Positions 16,820 to 24,903 of a stretch of 64,000 nt of DNA are shown here, in pieces. The translations under genes and the position numbers were made by a program. The notes below the pieces were generated by a model. That model was given only the letters and a program-made list of their open reading frames with translations. It was not told the DNA's origin and did no database searches. The stretch comes from Oscillospiraceae bacterium (GTDB taxonomy: Bacteria; Bacillota; Clostridia; Oscillospirales; CAG-272): contig SVTJ01000012.1 of assembly GCA_015063845.1 (NCBI GenBank), forward strand, positions 1 through 64,000. Reading direction: 5' to 3'. Each line of letters opens with the position of its first letter. The first letter of the stretch is position 1.

Positions 16820-18118
16820 ATGGACACGCAAGACGTTTTTCTGACAAAAGAATACAAGCGCTCACGAACGGCGTATTGCCTTGAAAGCGCGTTTGAGTAT
16901 TTTGTCGCTTTGCTCGTGGCGGACGCTTTCCTCGCGAAGCTTCTCTCCGAGCTCGGACTTAGTGACGCAACTATCGGTATAATAGCTTCGTTTATTTCCT
17001 TCGCGTTTTTGTTCCAGCTCTGTTCTATCTTTATGGTACAGCGCATAACAAACACAAAGAGAACGGCGATACTGTTTCACACCGTCAGCCAGCTGCTGTT
17101 TATGTCGCTTTATCTGATACCGTTTTTGCCCTTCGCGCAAAGCTATAAGCAGATAATCGTTGTCGCTTGCATACTCTTTGCGTACTTCGGCAACTACTGT
17201 GTCACGTCAATTATATACAAGTGGGGCAATTCCTACGTTGACCCTCACAAGAGAGCTTCCTATTCGGCAGGCAAGGAGATGATATCTCTTGTCGCGGGAA
17301 TGGTAGTTACCGTTGTAATAGGTGCTGTTATGGACCACTTTGATGCAACGAACAACACCGTAGGCGGATTTATCTTTGCGGCGATCGCAATATTTGTTTT
17401 CTGCGCGTGTGACTTCGTGTGCCTTATGCTGATAAAGAACCAGATAAAGACACGTGAAGAGCTTGCGATCGATAAAGTTCCCATGAAAGAGGTCATGAAG
17501 AACACCCTTGGAAACAGAAACTTCAGAAGCATCATTTATTTGCAGGTGCTCTGGAACTTCGCTCAGTATTTCACGGTTGGCTTCCTTGGTACATACAGAC
17601 TTTCCGAGCTGTGCTTCACTCTCGGAGCGGTACAGCTTATAAACCTTGTCGGAACGGCAGGACGCTTCTTCCTCTCGAAGCCCTTCGGCAAATATTCGGA
17701 TAAGCGTTCGTACGCGAAGGGAATCGAGCTTGCGCTGACTATCGCGGTCTGCGCGTTCGCAGTCGGTATGTTTACCTCTCCCACAACGAGATTTTTGATA
17801 ATAGGCTATACCTTGCTTTATAACATCTGCCTTGCGGGAATACATCAGAATATGTACAATATCACGTACAGCTATGTCGACAGCAAATATTTTGTTCAGG
17901 CGTCCGCTATCAAGAACAGTATAGGCGGTCTGTGCGGATTTGTCGCAGCTCTTCTTGCGAGCCGTCTGCTCACATCTGTGCAGAACAACGGCAACACCGT
18001 GTTCGGCATGACTATCTACGGACAGCAGATACTCTTTGGAGTATCCTTGGTCTTGAGCGCGATCGCTTTGATATACACAAAGCTTGTAATAAGCCGCCAA
18101 AAGGTAATGATGCAGTAA
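16820..18118 (+). CDS. MFS transporter
   Basis: Inner-membrane major facilitator with about 12 hydrophobic segments over 432 residues. A charged central loop (KNQIKTREELAIDKVPMKEVMKN) separates the halves. No signal peptide. The start is the ATG at 16820, with AAGGAG 6 bases upstream; an earlier in-frame ATG lacks an RBS and lies almost on the promoter. It has its own promoter and a shared terminator. Family members of this layout in Clostridia move sugars or small metabolites; no substrate motif is seen, so the ligand is left open. Confidence 0.85.
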   Translation: MDTQDVFLTKEYKRSRTAYCLESAFEYFVALLVADAFLAKLLSELGLSDATIGIIASFISFAFLFQLCSIFMVQRITNTKRTAILFHTVSQLLFMSLYLIPFLPFAQSYKQIIVVACILFAYFGNYCVTSIIYKWGNSYVDPHKRASYSAGKEMISLVAGMVVTVVIGAVMDHFDATNNTVGGFIFAAIAIFVFCACDFVCLMLIKNQIKTREELAIDKVPMKEVMKNTLGNRNFRSIIYLQVLWNFAQYFTVGFLGTYRLSELCFTLGAVQLINLVGTAGRFFLSKPFGKYSDKRSYAKGIELALTIAVCAFAVGMFTSPTTRFLIIGYTLLYNICLAGIHQNMYNITYSYVDSKYFVQASAIKNSIGGLCGFVAALLASRLLTSVQNNGNTVFGMTIYGQQILFGVSLVLSAIALIYTKLVISRQKVMMQ

Positions 18119-18129
18119 AAAGCAAAAAT

Positions 18130-18163
18130 AAAACAGAGGCTGAATTTCAGCCTCTGTTTTTGT
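18130..18163. terminator. Bidirectional terminator between convergent genes
   Basis: Stem acagaggctga / ttcagcctctgt with T runs on + (tttttgtttt) and A runs for the minus strand. It serves the MFS gene and the minus-strand membrane-protein gene. Confidence 0.9.
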
Positions 18164-18173
18164 TTTCTCTTTA

Positions 18174-18656
18174 TTACTTCTTCTTGGAAGAGAGAGCGTT
18201 GATGATACCAAGAACGCCGTCGATAATAAAGAATACACCGGGGATGATTATTACCCAGTCGAGTACGTTACCCGAATTTGTGATGAGCAGGATAGAAGCA
18301 ACGATGCAGATTACAGGCTGCAAAAGTCCGAGGACCTTCTGCCATGTCTTTTCGTTCTTACCCTTTTTGCTCATGATCCTCTTGACAAGCTCAACGATAC
18401 CGTAAACGAGAAGAGCGATACCGATTATAAGCAGAGCGATGTCGAGAACCAACCAACCGATAACGAGAACGAGGATACCAAGGACAGCCTTGATGACCGC
18501 GCTTACAAAATTACGCTTAACGAGGTCGACAATAGCAACGACAATAAGCGCAACGCCGATAACGGTGATGGCAATTCCGATAACCTGTGCCTTAAGTATA
18601 ACAAAGAGAATACCCAGAGCAAGTGTCATAAGAGCCGAGATAAGTGTTGATGTCAT
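18174..18656 (-). CDS. Small DUF308-like multi-spanning membrane protein
   Basis: 160 residues, four to six hydrophobic helices in two repeated halves (LGILFVIL..., then VIGWLVLDIALLIIGIALLVYGIVEL) split by a basic loop (KRIMSKKGKNEKTW). Repeated Gly-rich helix pairs with a short charged loop are typical of the HdeD/DUF308 group, whose role in Firmicutes is unknown. RBS AAGGAG precedes the ATG. Upstream on the minus strand TGCTAAAAT looks like an extended -10. Basic C-terminus (SSKKK). Function not assigned. Confidence 0.7.
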   Translation of the reverse strand: MTSTLISALMTLALGILFVILKAQVIGIAITVIGVALIVVAIVDLVKRNFVSAVIKAVLGILVLVIGWLVLDIALLIIGIALLVYGIVELVKRIMSKKGKNEKTWQKVLGLLQPVICIVASILLITNSGNVLDWVIIIPGVFFIIDGVLGIINALSSKKK

Positions 18657-18792
18657 AATATTTTCTCCTTTTCTTAGATTGTTAAGTATATTTTAGCATA
18701 TAAATATTGACATTTTGTAAACAGCGCAAAAAAAGTCGAGAAAAATCTAAAAAAACTCAAGAAAATTCAACTATAAGTAGACAGATCGCGCC

Positions 18793-18821
18793 TTGACAAG
18801 CATACTTTTGCGTGCTAAAAT
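18793..18821 (+). promoter_or_regulatory. Sigma-A promoter of the structured leader / XRE gene
   Basis: TTGACA (18793-18798), 17-base spacer, TAAAAT (18816-18821), preceded by TGC, which gives an extended -10. Start of transcription expected near 18828, about 220 bases before the regulator's start codon. Confidence 0.85.
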
Positions 18822-18827
18822 AAATAC

Positions 18828-19047
18828 GTACCGAATCTTGCGTTCTGCGGGCGCAAGTCGGTAATATATCATATGAAAGGAGGCGAACAATATTGCGTAC
18901 TATATCTAATGCCGTATTGCTCGCCACAATCACGCGAAAGTCGTGAGCGCGAGCAATAGCCGAGATGCGTCTACATACTCACCCGACGCATCTCGGTCAC
19001 AGAATTCTTGTGTGCGGCAACCCAATAAACACACAGGAGGAAATGCT
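18828..19047 (+). ncRNA. Multi-hairpin leader RNA upstream of an XRE regulator
   Basis: Three strong stem-loops follow each other. Hairpin 1 is 18830-18862 (accga..cttgcg / cgcaag..tcggt). Hairpin 2 is 18915-18958 (10-bp outer stem tattgctcgc and an inner tcacg/cgtga stem). Hairpin 3 is 18960-18996 (perfect 12-bp stem ccgagatgcgtc). A fourth weak pairing, gtgtg/cacac (about 19009-19035), sits directly before AGGAGG of the regulator. No terminator T run is seen, so control would act on translation or stability. It does not match any riboswitch class I can recall. Confidence 0.5.
18893..18946 (+). CDS. Possible 17-residue leader peptide
   Basis: TTG start with a strong RBS (aaaggagg, 18876-18883) about 9 bases upstream. 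The reading frame encodes MRTISNAVLLATITRKS and stops at TGA within hairpin 2 of the leader. A ribosome translating it would open hairpin 2, the arrangement of an attenuator or an antibiotic-type leader peptide. An ATG frame of 28 codons (18873-18959) overlaps it but has no RBS. Inferred; needs support from ribosome profiling or conservation. Confidence 0.35.
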   Translation: MRTISNAVLLATITRKS

Positions 19048-19278
19048 TTGGAAATTCCACTCGGAGAAAATATCCGACGTCTGCGCCTTGAGAGAAGTAT
19101 GACGCAGAGAGAGCTTGCGTTTCATCTGCGGGTAAGTGTTCAAGCAGTCTCAAAATGGGAGCGCGGAAGCACTTATCCCGATCTCTCGCTCCTTTTGCCG
19201 ATAGCCGAGCTTTTTGGAGTGACCATAGACGAGCTTTTCGGAAGAGCGGGTGCTGATGACGAACAAAATGACCGATAG
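19048..19278 (+). CDS. XRE/Cro-type helix-turn-helix regulator
   Basis: 76 residues, almost only a Cro/C1-type DNA-binding domain. It has IRRLRLERSMTQRELAFHL as helices 1-2, VSVQAVSKWERGSTYPDLS as the recognition part, and LLPIAELFGVTIDELF. The start is TTG at 19048, with AGGAGG 7 bases upstream; the ATG just before it is out of frame. There is no ligand or dimerisation domain. Its stop codon lies inside the terminator stem. Target unknown; the long structured leader suggests post-transcriptional control of this gene. Confidence 0.85.
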   Translation: MEIPLGENIRRLRLERSMTQRELAFHLRVSVQAVSKWERGSTYPDLSLLLPIAELFGVTIDELFGRAGADDEQNDR

Positions 19279-19303
19279 AGAACACTCTATCGGTCATTTT
19301 GTT
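19265..19303. terminator. Bidirectional terminator overlapping two gene ends
   Basis: Perfect 16-bp stem aaaatgaccgatagag / ctctatcggtcatttt with an AACA loop. It contains the stop of the XRE gene and touches the stop of the DUF815 gene. Confidence 0.9.
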
Positions 19304-20615
19304 ATATGCTTTGTTTTCCCAAAATATGATTGACGAACTGCTGTGCTGTTCTTCCCGAAATGCCGCCGTTTCTCATCTCCCAGCGATGAGCCTCAAGAAG
19401 TATCTCGTCGTCGGAGAGGGAAACTCCGCCGTGGCGGCGCACAAGCTCGAGCACCATTTCGTCAAACTCGGGTCTCGACGGCTTCATATAGCCTATCGAA
19501 AGACCGAAGCGGTTGACGAGCGAGAGCTTTTCTTCCACCGTTTCGGAGCGGTGTATATCGCCGATGTTCTCGGCGTCGTTCCTGTCCTTCCACGTTTCCT
19601 TGATAAGGTGGCGTCTGTTTGACGTCGCGTAGATAAGCACGTTGTCGGGTTTTGTCTCAACGCCGCCTTCAATGAGAGCCTTAAGATATTTGTATTCTAT
19701 CTCCTGCTCCTCGAAGGAAAGGTCGTCCATATATATAATGAAACGGTAATTGCGGTTCTTTATCTCGGAGATTATACGGGAGAGATAACGGAACTGGTGC
19801 TTGTATATCTCGATCATACGAAGTCCGTCGTCGTAGTAGCGGTTGACTATCGCCTTGATGCTTGTCGACTTGCCCGTACCGCTGTCGCCGTAGAGAAGCA
19901 CGTTGTTCGCGCTTCGTCCGTGGACGAACGCCTCGGTGTTGTCAACGAGAGCCTTTTTCTGGAGCTCGTAGCCGATAAGGTCGTCAAGGCTAACGGGCTG
20001 CATATTGGAAATGGGGCGCATGGACACGCCGCTCTCCTCGTCGCCTTCAAGTCTGAACGCCTTGTTAAGTCCGTACATACCCACGCCAAAATCGCGGTAG
20101 AAGTCGGTGACAGCGCAGAATACCGCCTCGCCGTCCGCCGCCTTTTCTATCTTTTCCGAGAGGGCGCGCACCTTTTCGCTGACGTTCTTGTTATATATCT
20201 GCTCGCGCTTGGATATCGCCTGATAATTTGAGAGCACCGAAAAGCAGTTGATGCCGAGAGCCTTCTCAATAGGGGAGAAGTCAAAATCAAAGAGCGACTT
20301 GAAGACCGAGAAATCATTAACGGCAAAGGTGTTCACCGTGCCCTCCTGCTTTCCCGCCTTTTCGTAGGTGAGACTGAAAGGGTTCTCGTCGGTGATAAGA
20401 AGATATGCGAGATAATTGTGCCAAAGGTTTTTGTCAAAGCCGTATTTGGTAGCGACCTCAAGCAGTCTGCGAACCTCGGCATATATATCCGAGCGAAGCT
20501 GCTCGGGAGTGGACGTGCCTTTGTCGAAGCGCTCGAAGATATCGCCGAGCGAGCAAAGGATACTGTCCTTGTTCTTGTCAGTATAAATAATTAGCTTAGA
20601 GATCTCTCTGTACAT
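19302..20615 (-). CDS. DUF815-family AAA-type ATPase
   Basis: 437 residues. The N-terminal half is helical and specific to the family. The C-terminal half is an ATPase with Walker A GDSGTGKS (about 243-250), Walker [11 protein letters not shown] and a sensor-like ATSNRR. It ends with a lid bearing [16 protein letters not shown]815 proteins are common in Firmicutes and their role is not established. Monocistronic on the minus strand; ATG preceded by GGAGG. Cytosolic, with no membrane segments. Confidence 0.88.
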   Translation of the reverse strand: MYREISKLIIYTDKNKDSILCSLGDIFERFDKGTSTPEQLRSDIYAEVRRLLEVATKYGFDKNLWHNYLAYLLITDENPFSLTYEKAGKQEGTVNTFAVNDFSVFKSLFDFDFSPIEKALGINCFSVLSNYQAISKREQIYNKNVSEKVRALSEKIEKAADGEAVFCAVTDFYRDFGVGMYGLNKAFRLEGDEESGVSMRPISNMQPVSLDDLIGYELQKKALVDNTEAFVHGRSANNVLLYGDSGTGKSTSIKAIVNRYYDDGLRMIEIYKHQFRYLSRIISEIKNRNYRFIIYMDDLSFEEQEIEYKYLKALIEGGVETKPDNVLIYATSNRRHLIKETWKDRNDAENIGDIHRSETVEEKLSLVNRFGLSIGYMKPSRPEFDEMVLELVRRHGGVSLSDDEILLEAHRWEMRNGGISGRTAQQFVNHILGKQSI

Positions 20616-20684
20616 AAAGCACCTCCGTGTGGAATAAGGTAATTATACAACGGCGCTCGAAAAAAGTCAATGCTTTTTATTTAT

Positions 20685-20905
20685 AAATTAGGATTTATAG
20701 ATGTGTTTGCACAGCACCCATAAGCCTCCCTCCGAGAGGGAGGAGGACCACGAAGTGGTGGAAGGAGCCAGCGTGCATACGGAGGCAAGATATAACGCTA
20801 TTGTACACGCGCTCTCCCTCAGTCTCGCATTCGCTCGACAGCTCCCTCCGCAGGGAGCCTTTTTTGCAATGCGATGCCATTTGTGCACTTTCAAATTAGG
20901 ATTTA
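20685..20905 (+). repeat. ~215-bp interspersed repeat, copy 1
   Basis: A gene-free module bounded by direct repeats of aaattaggatttatagatg (from 20685 and from 20893). Inside are palindromes cctccctccgagagggagg, ccacGAAGtgg and gctccctccgcagggagc. A second copy, about 95 percent identical by eye, lies inverted at 34249-34467 with the same 12-base boundary motif. Confidence 0.85.
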
Positions 20906-20934
20906 TAGATGTGTTCGCACAGGCTTGCGAGTGT

Positions 20935-21200
20935 CCCCCTCTAAGAACTTTAACACAAAGAAATTATTATTTTTTTAATTGGGCTGAAAAACTTATTGTA
21001 GTGCAGAACATTCAAATACCCATAAAACTCGTCGGTACGTAGGGTCCGACGAGTTTTCACCTCAGAGAAAAACAATAAAGCTATATATTTCCTATGGCTG
21101 TAACAATAACTATTTTGTTTTAAAGTTCTTGAAGGGAGTTTGAGGGAAACTTCTTTCAAGAAGTTTCCCTCAAAAAAACGCGTCCCCGACAAATCCTAAT
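20935..21200. repeat. Intergenic module with hairpins and the shared boundary motif
   Basis: The ends carry inverted ctaagaactttaa (near 20940) and ttaaagttcttgaagggag (near 21119). Inside is a terminator-like hairpin (21023-21057, aaaactcgtcgg / ccgacgagtttt). It is followed by a second stem, tgagggaaacttctt / aagaagtttccctca (near 21139-21172), then the boundary cccgacaaatcctaattt at 21187. No ORF is supported in the stretch 20616-21215. Confidence 0.6.
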
Positions 21201-21211
21201 TTGAATCCATA

Positions 21212-21244
21212 TAAAAACCCGCGGTGCATCTTGCACCGCGGGTT
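21212..21244 (-). terminator. Terminator of the GT87-like gene
   Basis: Stem aacccgcggtgca / tgcaccgcgggtt with a 3-base loop; on the minus strand it is followed by TTTTTATA. Confidence 0.9.
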
Positions 21245-21248
21245 GATC

Positions 21249-22580
21249 TTAATTGTTCTTTACCAATGCCTTTTTTCGGATATTGGGAAGCATCTCACAT
21301 TTGAACACTCTCGCGCATTCAACTCCGAGCATTATTATGATGAGCAGGGAGTGAACGATAAAGTTCTTGGCGAGTATCGTGGGAGTGAGGAACAGGAACA
21401 AAAACGTTACCGTGTAAAGTATTCTGCGTCGCTTGTCCATATCTTCGTATCCGCGCAAGAACTCCATAAAGGGCAGAAGCGCGAATATGAGAATATAGAA
21501 GTAGGATATGGACGGTACCAGAATAACGATAGCGGAAGCTATTGCCGCTCTTGAAAAGCTGTTTCTCGTATATACCGCCGCTACGGTCGAGCAAAGGAAC
21601 ACGACCGAGAGCACGCAAATATTTACGATATTGAAAGCCGGAAAGTCTGGCGTTATGTTTACGAACAGCGAGAATATCTTGTAGATAAACGCCGATATCG
21701 AAAGGTTGTTGCCCTCAAGAAGTCGGTGCTCGGTCGACATAAATCCGCCGAGGTTGTTTATAAATCTCGGGAGCTCCTCAAGACCCTCGTAAAGGAAGAA
21801 CGAAAGGAAGAAAAGCACCACCGTGTATATCGCGATCCTAACTGAAGCCCATATCTTCTTTTTGTGAAGCAGATAAACACCGAAGAAGAGCGGATATATC
21901 TTTATAAGCCCCGCAAGCACAAGACACAAATATCCGACCTCGCGCCAAAAAGCGTTTTTGTGCTCGTAAAGCAAAAGGAACAGCAAAAGGAATATCATGG
22001 CGAAGTATATCGTGTTACCTCGCATTATCGCGTAAACGAACGGCGCGCACAAAAGGATTATGATCGAGACCTTAAGAGATGGCATAGGCGGGAGCTTGTA
22101 TACCTTGATGACCGTTATTATCACCGCAAGCGAGCAGAGCGTGAAGAACAGCACGAACGATATCCAGAATTCTGGGTGCTGAACTACCTTTGAGGTGAAC
22201 TCGTCGATAGTGATACCGTCGGTGTTTATATACTGACCGTAAACGCCCTTACAGATAAGAGCAAAGGGGAAGAGCACGGCAATTGCGAGAGGGGGATAGG
22301 ACGAGCCGTCGTCGATAAGGCTGAGATAGGGGCTGTCGATAAGAGAGACCTCGGTGATATATACGAAATCCGAGAATATGCCGAGAAGCCAATCAAATGC
22401 GTCGCTTCCGTTTGAGAGTGAGGCAAAAGCATAGACGTAATAAAGGATTATACCGAGCATGGAAACGAACGTTCCTATCAGCGTCGTGAAGAAAACTATG
22501 TTCAAGATCCTGTTTTGCTTTTCGGTAAGCGCAACTTGCTCCGAAAACAGCGCACGCTTGACGCGCATCACAATACTCAT
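21249..22580 (-). CDS. Polytopic membrane protein, GT87/DUF2029-like
   Basis: 443 residues with about ten transmembrane helices. SYPPLAIAVLFPF, IMRGNTIYFAMIFLLL and LAGLIKIYPLFFGVYLL match the pattern of GT87 (DUF2029) polyprenyl-phosphate-mannose-type glycosyltransferases: YPPL, RGN/RGQ and KxYP motifs. A lumenal acidic loop after TM1 (EVSLIDSPYLSLIDDG) could hold the catalytic Asp. Likely role is sugar transfer to a cell-envelope glycan or glycolipid; the acceptor is unknown. Own promoter and terminator; no neighbouring envelope genes. Confidence 0.7.
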   Translation of the reverse strand: MSIVMRVKRALFSEQVALTEKQNRILNIVFFTTLIGTFVSMLGIILYYVYAFASLSNGSDAFDWLLGIFSDFVYITEVSLIDSPYLSLIDDGSSYPPLAIAVLFPFALICKGVYGQYINTDGITIDEFTSKVVQHPEFWISFVLFFTLCSLAVIITVIKVYKLPPMPSLKVSIIILLCAPFVYAIMRGNTIYFAMIFLLLFLLLYEHKNAFWREVGYLCLVLAGLIKIYPLFFGVYLLHKKKIWASVRIAIYTVVLFFLSFFLYEGLEELPRFINNLGGFMSTEHRLLEGNNLSISAFIYKIFSLFVNITPDFPAFNIVNICVLSVVFLCSTVAAVYTRNSFSRAAIASAIVILVPSISYFYILIFALLPFMEFLRGYEDMDKRRRILYTVTFLFLFLTPTILAKNFIVHSLLIIIMLGVECARVFKCEMLPNIRKKALVKNN

Positions 22581-22635
22581 GTCGGTCTCCTTTCAAAGTT
22601 TTTGCCCAAATACGCATATCCGTACATTAAAATAT

Positions 22636-22664
22636 ATTATAACATCTTTTGACCGATATGTCAA
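22636..22664 (-). promoter_or_regulatory. Sigma-A promoter of the GT87-like gene
   Basis: Minus-strand TTGACA (plus 22659-22664), 17-base spacer, TATAAT (plus 22636-22641). Back to back with the rsmE promoter. Confidence 0.9.
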
Positions 22665-22688
22665 CTCTATTTTTAATGAAAAAGGTAC

Positions 22689-22717
22689 TTGATAAAAGCG
22701 ACGCTAAGTGGTATAAT
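22689..22717 (+). promoter_or_regulatory. Sigma-A promoter of rsmE
   Basis: TTGATA (22689-22694), 17-base spacer, TATAAT (22712-22717). Confidence 0.85.
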
Positions 22718-22751
22718 TATAAAAACTAATGAAATTGATACGGAGGAAGCT

Positions 22752-23510
22752 ATGCCCCGATTTTTTATAAGACAGCAACAGATAGATAACGACACCGTCC
22801 GCCTTGTCGGAGACGACGCGCATCATATCGCACGGTCGTTGAGAATGGCGGTGGGAGATGAGCTGACCGTCTGCGATATGCAGGGCAATCAGTACGAGTG
22901 CGTTGTTGAGAGCTTTGAGGACGATAAGGCGGTCAACGCAAGAATAATCTCACGCTCGCACGCCGACACAGAGCCGAGATGCAAAATAACTCTTTTTCAG
23001 GCTCTCCCCAAGGGAGATAAGCTTGACACGGTCATACAAAAGGCGGTGGAATGCGGAGCTTGCGAGATAGTTCCTTTTGAGAGCGAGAGGTGCGTCGTGC
23101 GCGTAAAGGCGGAGGCGGAGGAGAGAAAGACCGAGCGTCGCTGCCGTATTGCCGCGGAGGCGGCAAAGCAGAGCGGCAGAGGAATACTGCCTACGGTCTA
23201 TCCAACGGTAAGCTTTGACGAGATGCTGAGAATGGCGTCGTCCTCGACAGTAAAGCTCTTTTGCTATGAGGGAGACGGCACACAGCCGCTCGGCAAGGTG
23301 CTCTCCGAGCGTTTAGTCAAGGGAGAGCAAGGGGAGTATCCCGACGTTTGCGTCGTCATAGGAAGCGAGGGCGGATTTTCACTTGACGAGGTGAGAAGAG
23401 CCGTGGAGGCAGGCCTCGTTCCCGTCGGTCTCGGTAAGAGGATATTGCGCACGGAAACCGCGCCGCTATTCGCTCTTTCCTGTATCGTTTTTGTTACGGA
23501 GCTCAACTGA
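22752..23510 (+). CDS. rsmE: 16S rRNA m3U1498 methyltransferase
   Basis: SPOUT-fold methyltransferase that modifies U1498 of 16S rRNA in the assembled 30S subunit, using SAM. 252 residues. An N-terminal PUA-like domain holds MPRFFIRQQQ and DDAHHIARSLRMAVGDEL. The catalytic domain has LFQALPKGDKLDTVIQKAVECG, VVIGSEGGFSLDEV and LGKRILRTETAPLFAL, the knotted SAM site. Start at 22752 with GGAGG 7 bases upstream; a longer reading lacks an RBS and overlaps the promoter. Confidence 0.95.
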   Translation: MPRFFIRQQQIDNDTVRLVGDDAHHIARSLRMAVGDELTVCDMQGNQYECVVESFEDDKAVNARIISRSHADTEPRCKITLFQALPKGDKLDTVIQKAVECGACEIVPFESERCVVRVKAEAEERKTERRCRIAAEAAKQSGRGILPTVYPTVSFDEMLRMASSSTVKLFCYEGDGTQPLGKVLSERLVKGEQGEYPDVCVVIGSEGGFSLDEVRRAVEAGLVPVGLGKRILRTETAPLFALSCIVFVTELN

Positions 23511-23587
23511 ACATCAGCAAAATTGCCTTATTACCCAATTTAATTCAAAAAAATTGTTAATTTTTATAAAAAATATTTGAAATGCTA

Positions 23588-23616
23588 TTGAAAAATCACA
23601 AAAAAGCGTGTATAAT
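23588..23616 (+). promoter_or_regulatory. Sigma-A promoter of the PucR-type regulator
   Basis: TTGAAA (23588-23593), 17-base spacer, TATAAT (23611-23616). Confidence 0.82.
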
Positions 23617-23679
23617 ATAGGGTAATATATACAATCGTTAAAAAAATAGGCGAAAATCAATATTTTGTGAGGTTTAAAT

Positions 23680-24765
23680 ATGTCAAACAGACTGTTTCAG
23701 GGTGTAATTTATCAGATGAAGGACGCGTTCGATAGAATAATCGGTGTCGTTGATGAAAACGGTGTCGTTATCTCCTGCTCGGATCTCGGAAAGATGGGAG
23801 ATATCCGTCAGGGCGTTCGCGAGGAGCTTTCATTCTCGGCTGAGGTCGTCGCTCTCGGCGGATATACTTACCGCTATATGGGCACGGGTCAGAAGAATGA
23901 ATATATAGTTTTCGTTGAGGGAGAGGACAAGATGGCAGAGAAGATGTCAAAGCTCCTTGCCGTTTCTCTCGGAAACATTAAGGGTCTTTACGACGAAAAA
24001 TACGACAAGGGCTCGTTCATCAAAAACATCATCCTTGACAACATTCTTCCCAGTGATATATACATAAAAGCGAAGGAGCTTCATTTCAACACCGAGGAGC
24101 CGAGAATAGTATTTCTCATAAAGTTTTACGGTAAGACGGATATGCTTCCGTTTGAGATGCTCCAGAATATGTTCCCCGACAAGTCGCGCGACTACGTTAT
24201 CTGCGTGGGAGAGCACGATATAGTTCTTGTAAAGGAGCTTAAGGCGGGAACGGATATGAAGGAGATAGAGAAGATCGCTGTCAATATCGCGGACACTCTC
24301 TCCACCGAGTTCTATACAAAGGTAGCTATCGGTATTTCCACGATAGTTGACAACATAAAGGATCTTGCCAAGGCATACCAGGAGGCTCAGGTAGCTCTTG
24401 AGGTAGGAAAGGTATTTGAGACTGAGAAGAACATCATCAGCTATGAGAATCTCGGTATCGGAAGACTTATCTACCAGCTTCCCACAACTCTTTGCGAGAT
24501 GTTTTTGCAGGAGGTGTTCAAGAAGGGCAATCTCGAGTCGCTTGACAGAGAAACGCTTATGACTATCCAGTGCTTCTTTGAGAACAACCTCAACGTTTCC
24601 GAGACGTCGAGAAAGCTTTACGTTCACAGAAACACGCTTGTTTACCGTCTTGAGAAGATACGCAAGCTTACGGGACTTGATCTGCGCGAGTTTGAGCACG
24701 CTATCACCTTTAAGGTCGCGCTCATGGTAAGAAAGTACCTTGATTCTAAGCCTGTAAAGTTCTAA
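23680..24765 (+). CDS. PucR/CdaR-type transcriptional regulator
   Basis: 361 residues. The C-terminal HTH is the PucR type: FFENNLNVSETSRKLYVHRN, then TLVYRLEKIRKLTGLDLREF. The middle has a degenerate cyclase-like (GGDEF-related) domain (about 110-270: IVFLIKFYGK, VAIGISTIVDNIKDLAKAYQEA). The N-terminal ~100 residues resemble a small-molecule sensing domain. CdaR relatives respond to sugar acids, but no target genes lie nearby. RBS is weak (GTGAGG). Monocistronic, ending at the hairpin at 24773. Confidence 0.85.
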   Translation: MSNRLFQGVIYQMKDAFDRIIGVVDENGVVISCSDLGKMGDIRQGVREELSFSAEVVALGGYTYRYMGTGQKNEYIVFVEGEDKMAEKMSKLLAVSLGNIKGLYDEKYDKGSFIKNIILDNILPSDIYIKAKELHFNTEEPRIVFLIKFYGKTDMLPFEMLQNMFPDKSRDYVICVGEHDIVLVKELKAGTDMKEIEKIAVNIADTLSTEFYTKVAIGISTIVDNIKDLAKAYQEAQVALEVGKVFETEKNIISYENLGIGRLIYQLPTTLCEMFLQEVFKKGNLESLDRETLMTIQCFFENNLNVSETSRKLYVHRNTLVYRLEKIRKLTGLDLREFEHAITFKVALMVRKYLDSKPVKF

Positions 24766-24772
24766 AAAATTT

Positions 24773-24809
24773 GCGGAATGCTCCGCCTCTAACGGAGCGT
24801 TCCGCTTTT
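24773..24809 (+). terminator. Terminator of the PucR-type regulator
   Basis: Stem gcggaatgctccg / cggagcgttccgc with a 7-base loop and TTTT. Confidence 0.9.
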
Positions 24810-24903
24810 GAATGAACTTGGAAAATTTTTTGACACTTGATTTTTCGACTTTTCTATCACATATATTGAAGTATGAAAAATTGATGAAAGCGAGAATAGG
24901 GAA

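Noticed and set aside
18873-18959. ATG-initiated 28-codon frame in the XRE leader
   Set aside because: No RBS before this ATG, and the AGGAGG lies inside it; the overlapping TTG frame with correct RBS spacing is the better candidate.
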